Source of the DNA: Mammaliicoccus fleurettii | GTDB lineage: Bacteria; Bacillota; Bacilli; Staphylococcales; Staphylococcaceae | Direction: 5' to 3' | Assembly: GCF_003970575.1 (NCBI RefSeq) | Contig: NZ_RXWZ01000085.1 | Coordinates: 1 to 48,051, forward strand | DNA: 48,051 nt | Shown: positions 45,585 through 48,051 of the stretch, piece by piece | How positions within the stretch are numbered: the first letter of the stretch is position 1 | Layout of the letters: each line of letters begins with the position of its first letter | Position numbers and translations under genes: made by a program | The notes under the pieces: model-generated | The model's input: the letters and a program-made list of their open reading frames with translations, nothing else | Told to the model about the DNA's origin: nothing | Database searches by the model: none

Positions 45585-46140
45585 AAATTGGATGAATCAT
45601 CGGGCATGGTTTTTTGCTTTTGTTATTCTTATTATATTAATACTTACAGCCACGGTATATATATTCGTATCTATATCAGATGATAGTAACCATCCAAATA
45701 ATAATCCTGAAAAAATCGACAAAGATTTCACGATTTCTTTTAGTAATTCTGAACTAGAATCATTAATGAATGCTTCAATTAAAAAGTATAATATTCAATC
45801 GAAAATCACAACAAAATCTTTGTCATTTGATACAAGTACTAAAATATTGGGAAAAGACATTGATATCACCCTTAAAACAAAACCAGTAAAGTTAAATAAT
45901 GAAACTATAAAATTTGAAATAAAAGCTATTGATATAGGTAAACTGAACATTTCAAACCCATTTGTACTATCACAAATAAAAAAACATAGCGACCTTCCAC
46001 CATATATTCAAGTAAATCCTAAAGATGAGTCTGTCTATCTCTCTTTAGATCAATTAGATATTGATAACGTTGAATCTATACAAATTCAAACATTAGATAT
46101 TTCAGCAAAAAAATGGTATTTTGATATTAAGCTAAAGTAA
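45574..46140 (+). CDS. ypmS: YpmS family protein (DUF2140), membrane-anchored
   Basis: 188-residue protein with one N-terminal membrane helix (about 9-32, AWFFAFVILIILILTATVYIF) and an extracytoplasmic beta-rich domain. Assigned to the YpmS/DUF2140 family by the pattern and by its place after a degV gene, as in Bacillus. No function is established. The start at 45574 overlaps degV and lacks a good ribosome binding site, so translation is probably coupled; ATG 45592 is an alternative. Confidence 0.78.
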   Translation: MENKNWMNHRAWFFAFVILIILILTATVYIFVSISDDSNHPNNNPEKIDKDFTISFSNSELESLMNASIKKYNIQSKITTKSLSFDTSTKILGKDIDITLKTKPVKLNNETIKFEIKAIDIGKLNISNPFVLSQIKKHSDLPPYIQVNPKDESVYLSLDQLDIDNVESIQIQTLDISAKKWYFDIKLK

Positions 46141-46164
46141 TTAATCATCAAAGGAGGTACAACT

Positions 46165-46683
46165 ATGGCATATGCAACATTAGCTGGGGGATGTTTTTGG
46201 TGTTTAGTGAAACCATTCAATGAATTTCCTGGCATTATAGAAGTTACTTCTGGTTATAGTGGGGGACATACTGAGAATCCTACTTATGAAGAAGTTTGTA
46301 CAAATCAAACTGGACATGTAGAAGCAGTTCAAATTGAATATGATGAAGAAGACACAGATTTTGAATCTATTCTTAATATATACTTTAAAACATTTGATCC
46401 AACTGATAATAGAGGTCAGTTTTTCGATAGAGGAGAAAGTTACGAACCAGTTATTTTCTATCATGATGAAGATCAAAAAGAAACTGCAATAAATAAAATC
46501 AATCAATTAAATGAACAACAAATTTTTGATAAACCCGTCATTACACCAGTTAAACCTTATAAGAATTTTTATCCGGCGGAAGAGCATCATCAAGATTATT
46601 ATTTAAAAAATCCTGCACATTATCAAGGATATCAACAAGGTTCTGGACGTAAAGCATTTATAGAAAAATATTGGGGGCGTTAA
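46165..46683 (+). CDS. msrA: Peptide methionine sulfoxide reductase A
   Basis: Reduces methionine-S-sulfoxide in proteins. The catalytic motif GGCFWC is at residues 8-13, followed by VTSGYSGGHTENPTYEEVC and the EEHHQDY block near the C-terminus. The 172-residue length fits. Strong AAAGGAGG ribosome binding site. Only one base separates it from msrB; together they repair both sulfoxide diastereomers. Confidence 0.96.
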   Translation: MAYATLAGGCFWCLVKPFNEFPGIIEVTSGYSGGHTENPTYEEVCTNQTGHVEAVQIEYDEEDTDFESILNIYFKTFDPTDNRGQFFDRGESYEPVIFYHDEDQKETAINKINQLNEQQIFDKPVITPVKPYKNFYPAEEHHQDYYLKNPAHYQGYQQGSGRKAFIEKYWGR

Positions 46684-46684
46684 A

Positions 46685-47113
46685 ATGCTAAAAAAAAATA
46701 AAGATGAATTAAATGAAATGGAATTTTTAGTTACACAACAAAATGGAACTGAACCACCTTTTCAAAATGAATATTGGAACCACTTTGATAAAGGCATTTA
46801 TATTGATAAATTATCAGGTAAACCTTTATTTACTTCAGAAGAGAAATTTGAATCTGATTGCGGTTGGCCAAGTTTCTCAAAAGCATTAGATGATCAAGAA
46901 GTTATAGAACTTGTAGATAAAACTCATGGTATGATAAGAACTGAAGTACGCTCTGAAGATTCTGATAGCCATTTAGGGCATGTCTTTAATGATGGTCCAA
47001 AAGAAACAGGTGGTTTAAGATATTGTATTAATTCAGCTGCTGTACAATTTATACCATACGATAAGTTAGAAGAATTAGGGTATGGAGAATTAGTAAATCA
47101 TTTTAATAACTAG
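46685..47113 (+). CDS. msrB: Peptide methionine sulfoxide reductase B
   Basis: Reduces methionine-R-sulfoxide. The 142 residues include [29 protein letters not shown] and the catalytic Cys in GLRYCINS. The zinc-binding CxxC pairs are absent, as in the zinc-free staphylococcal MsrB. It continues the msrA-msrB-crr order known from S. aureus. Confidence 0.96.
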   Translation: MLKKNKDELNEMEFLVTQQNGTEPPFQNEYWNHFDKGIYIDKLSGKPLFTSEEKFESDCGWPSFSKALDDQEVIELVDKTHGMIRTEVRSEDSDSHLGHVFNDGPKETGGLRYCINSAAVQFIPYDKLEELGYGELVNHFNN

Positions 47114-47127
47114 AGGAGAAGATACTT

Positions 47128-47631
47128 ATGTTTAAAAAATTATTTGGCGGTAACAAATCTAAAGATACAAATGTTGAAGTATATGCACCAATTACTGGAG
47201 AATATGTAGCTATTGAAGACATTCCAGATCCTGTTTTTGCTCAAAAAATGATGGGTGAAGGTTTTGGTATTAAACCTTCAGAAGGTGTTGTAGTAGCACC
47301 TTTCGACGGCGAAATTGTTAATGTATTTAAACCTTCAAATCATGCAGTAGGTATTAAAGCTTCTAATGGTTTAGAAGTTCTCATACACGTTGGTCTAGAA
47401 ACTGTACAATTAGGTGGAGAAGGTTTCGAAGCACTTGTAAACACTGGCGACGTAGTAAGTAAAGGTGATGAATTGTTGAAATTTGACATCGAAACAATCG
47501 AAGCTAAAGTTAAATCTGTTATTAGTCCTGTTATCATTACAAATACTGATGATGCAGAAAATATTAACATTGAATCATTAGAAAGTTTAGTTAAAGGTGA
47601 AACTAAAGCTATTGATGTGAAAATGAAATAA
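47128..47631 (+). CDS. crr: PTS glucose-type IIA component
   Basis: Cytosolic phosphocarrier of the phosphotransferase system, 167 residues. The phosphorylated His is in [12 protein letters not shown], and [14 protein letters not shown] is the conserved beta-barrel segment. As a stand-alone IIA it can serve several sugar permeases. It follows msrB by 14 bp with GAGGAGA, and the next gene begins directly at its stop codon. Confidence 0.95.
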   Translation: MFKKLFGGNKSKDTNVEVYAPITGEYVAIEDIPDPVFAQKMMGEGFGIKPSEGVVVAPFDGEIVNVFKPSNHAVGIKASNGLEVLIHVGLETVQLGGEGFEALVNTGDVVSKGDELLKFDIETIEAKVKSVISPVIITNTDDAENINIESLESLVKGETKAIDVKMK

Positions 47632-47853
47632 ATGAAACAATATTCATTCTATCAATATGCTCTAACGAAACGTAATGAAAATAGTGAAATCGGAAAATTA
47701 GCTGATTTAATTTTCCAAGATTTATCATTCCCAAAGTTTACAAATGATTATCATACACTTTCTGACTATTTAGAAACAGAAGCTATGTTTACTCAGCCAA
47801 TGAGTGTTTTCGATGATTTATTTGATTCATATGAAGAATGGTTGAAATTTTAA
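47632..47853 (+). CDS. YozE-like protein (UPF0346)
   Basis: 73-residue acidic helical protein, family recognised from FYQYALTKRNENSEIGKLADLIF and the C-terminal FDSYEEWLKF. Structures of this family show a small helical bundle; the function is unknown. Its ATG follows the crr stop (TAA-ATG) with no spacing, so it relies on read-on from crr. A terminator follows. Confidence 0.82.
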   Translation: MKQYSFYQYALTKRNENSEIGKLADLIFQDLSFPKFTNDYHTLSDYLETEAMFTQPMSVFDDLFDSYEEWLKF

Positions 47854-47859
47854 ATGTTT

Positions 47860-47897
47860 AACACTTTGGTGTCGAGTGCACCAAAGTGTTTTTCTTT
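47860..47897 (+). terminator. Terminator of the msrA-msrB-crr-yozE run
   Basis: AACACTTTGGTG (47860-47871) pairs with CACCAAAGTGTT (47879-47890), then a T-rich tail. Confidence 0.92.
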
Positions 47898-47949
47898 GTA
47901 TGAATTAACTGTTAGAATAAATTATATTTGACAAGAAAGTTGTGAGTAA

Positions 47950-48051
47950 ATGAAACCATTTAAAAATAAGCAAAAGCAAGAAATTACAATGCCACTATAT
48001 AAATTACTAATTATATTATTTGTTACTGTATTATTAACATCTGTAGTGACA
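47950..48051 (+). CDS. N-terminus of a membrane-anchored protein, probably CtpA-type protease (partial)
   Basis: The first 34 codons run off the window end: a basic N-terminus (KPFKNKQKQ) and a hydrophobic helix (YKLLIILFVTVLLTSVV) like a signal anchor. In S. aureus a carboxy-terminal processing protease gene (ctpA) follows msrA-msrB-crr-yozE, so that is the likely identity; no protease domain is visible here. Confidence 0.5.
   Translation, partial: MKPFKNKQKQEITMPLYKLLIILFVTVLLTSVVT

Overview
This is a low-GC Firmicutes chromosome segment (roughly one third G+C by eye). The proteins read as staphylococcal throughout: PBP2, RecU, MsrA/MsrB, CvfC and thyA-dfrA, together with a Bacillus-type RNase P RNA. 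Gene order largely follows the Bacillus subtilis hepS-menG-hepT ... ypiA-ypiB-ypiF-qcrABC-ypjA ... bshA-cca-birA-dinG-asnS-dnaD-nth-ypoC-ponA-recU backbone. A menaquinol:cytochrome c reductase (qcrABC) and a ba3-type oxidase locus occur together. I know both from Macrococcus and the former Staphylococcus sciuri group (Mammaliicoccus) but not from S. aureus. With the low GC, Mammaliicoccus or a near relative is my best guess; this is inference, not proof.

Layout. 1-5.1 kb: menaquinone side-chain and head-group genes (hepS1, menG, hepS2), ndk, then aroC and aroB, with no aroA after aroB. 5.1-7.4 kb: ypiA (TPR), ypiB and ypiF. 7.6-11.1 kb: qcrABC, ypjA and a YugP-type metallopeptidase. 11.2-20.7 kb: a long co-directional run of mazG, bshA, cca, birA, dinG, asnS, dnaD, nth and ypoC. 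20.7-21.3 kb: a gene-free stretch with a terminator, an ~86-nt imperfect hairpin element, a Fur-like palindrome and a 40-bp tandem array. 21.3-24.3 kb (minus): recU-pbp2. 24.4-27.3 kb: yppE, ypsA, gpsB, rnpB and an RlmL-type methyltransferase. 27.4-29.7 kb (minus): the ba3 oxidase operon cbaD-cbaB-cbaA, with cbaA broken by an in-frame TAA and a Crp/Fnr-type palindrome at an activator position. 29.8-34.6 kb: a two-headed dynamin, a 5'-3' exonuclease, and an RNase HI-like gene (minus). 34.6-38.8 kb: a large LPXTG surface adhesin broken by a frameshift, behind a structured leader with a 29-bp palindrome. 38.8-39.6 kb (minus): a queuosine-precursor transporter under a preQ1-I riboswitch. 39.7-42.3 kb: a zinc-finger protein, cvfC, brxA and a ypiP-like methyltransferase. 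42.3-42.5 kb: a 24-residue membrane-peptide ORF (minus). 42.6-48.05 kb: thyA, dfrA, plsC-like, degV, ypmS, msrA, msrB, crr, yozE-like, and the first codons of a ctpA-like protease.

How the genes fit together. MenG and HepS1/HepS2 make menaquinone. QcrABC passes its electrons to cytochrome c, and the CuA-bearing ba3 oxidase would be a natural acceptor if cbaA were intact. BshA (bacillithiol) and BrxA (bacilliredoxin) belong to the same thiol redox system, with MsrA/MsrB as methionine repair. PBP2, RecU and GpsB tie wall synthesis to chromosome segregation and division. ThyA and DHFR form the usual folate couple; this DHFR carries Tyr98, the residue associated with trimethoprim resistance.

I found no insertion sequence, prophage, CRISPR array or tRNA. 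The two lesions (cbaA, adhesin) are each explained by one base change and should be checked against reads before being taken as biology.
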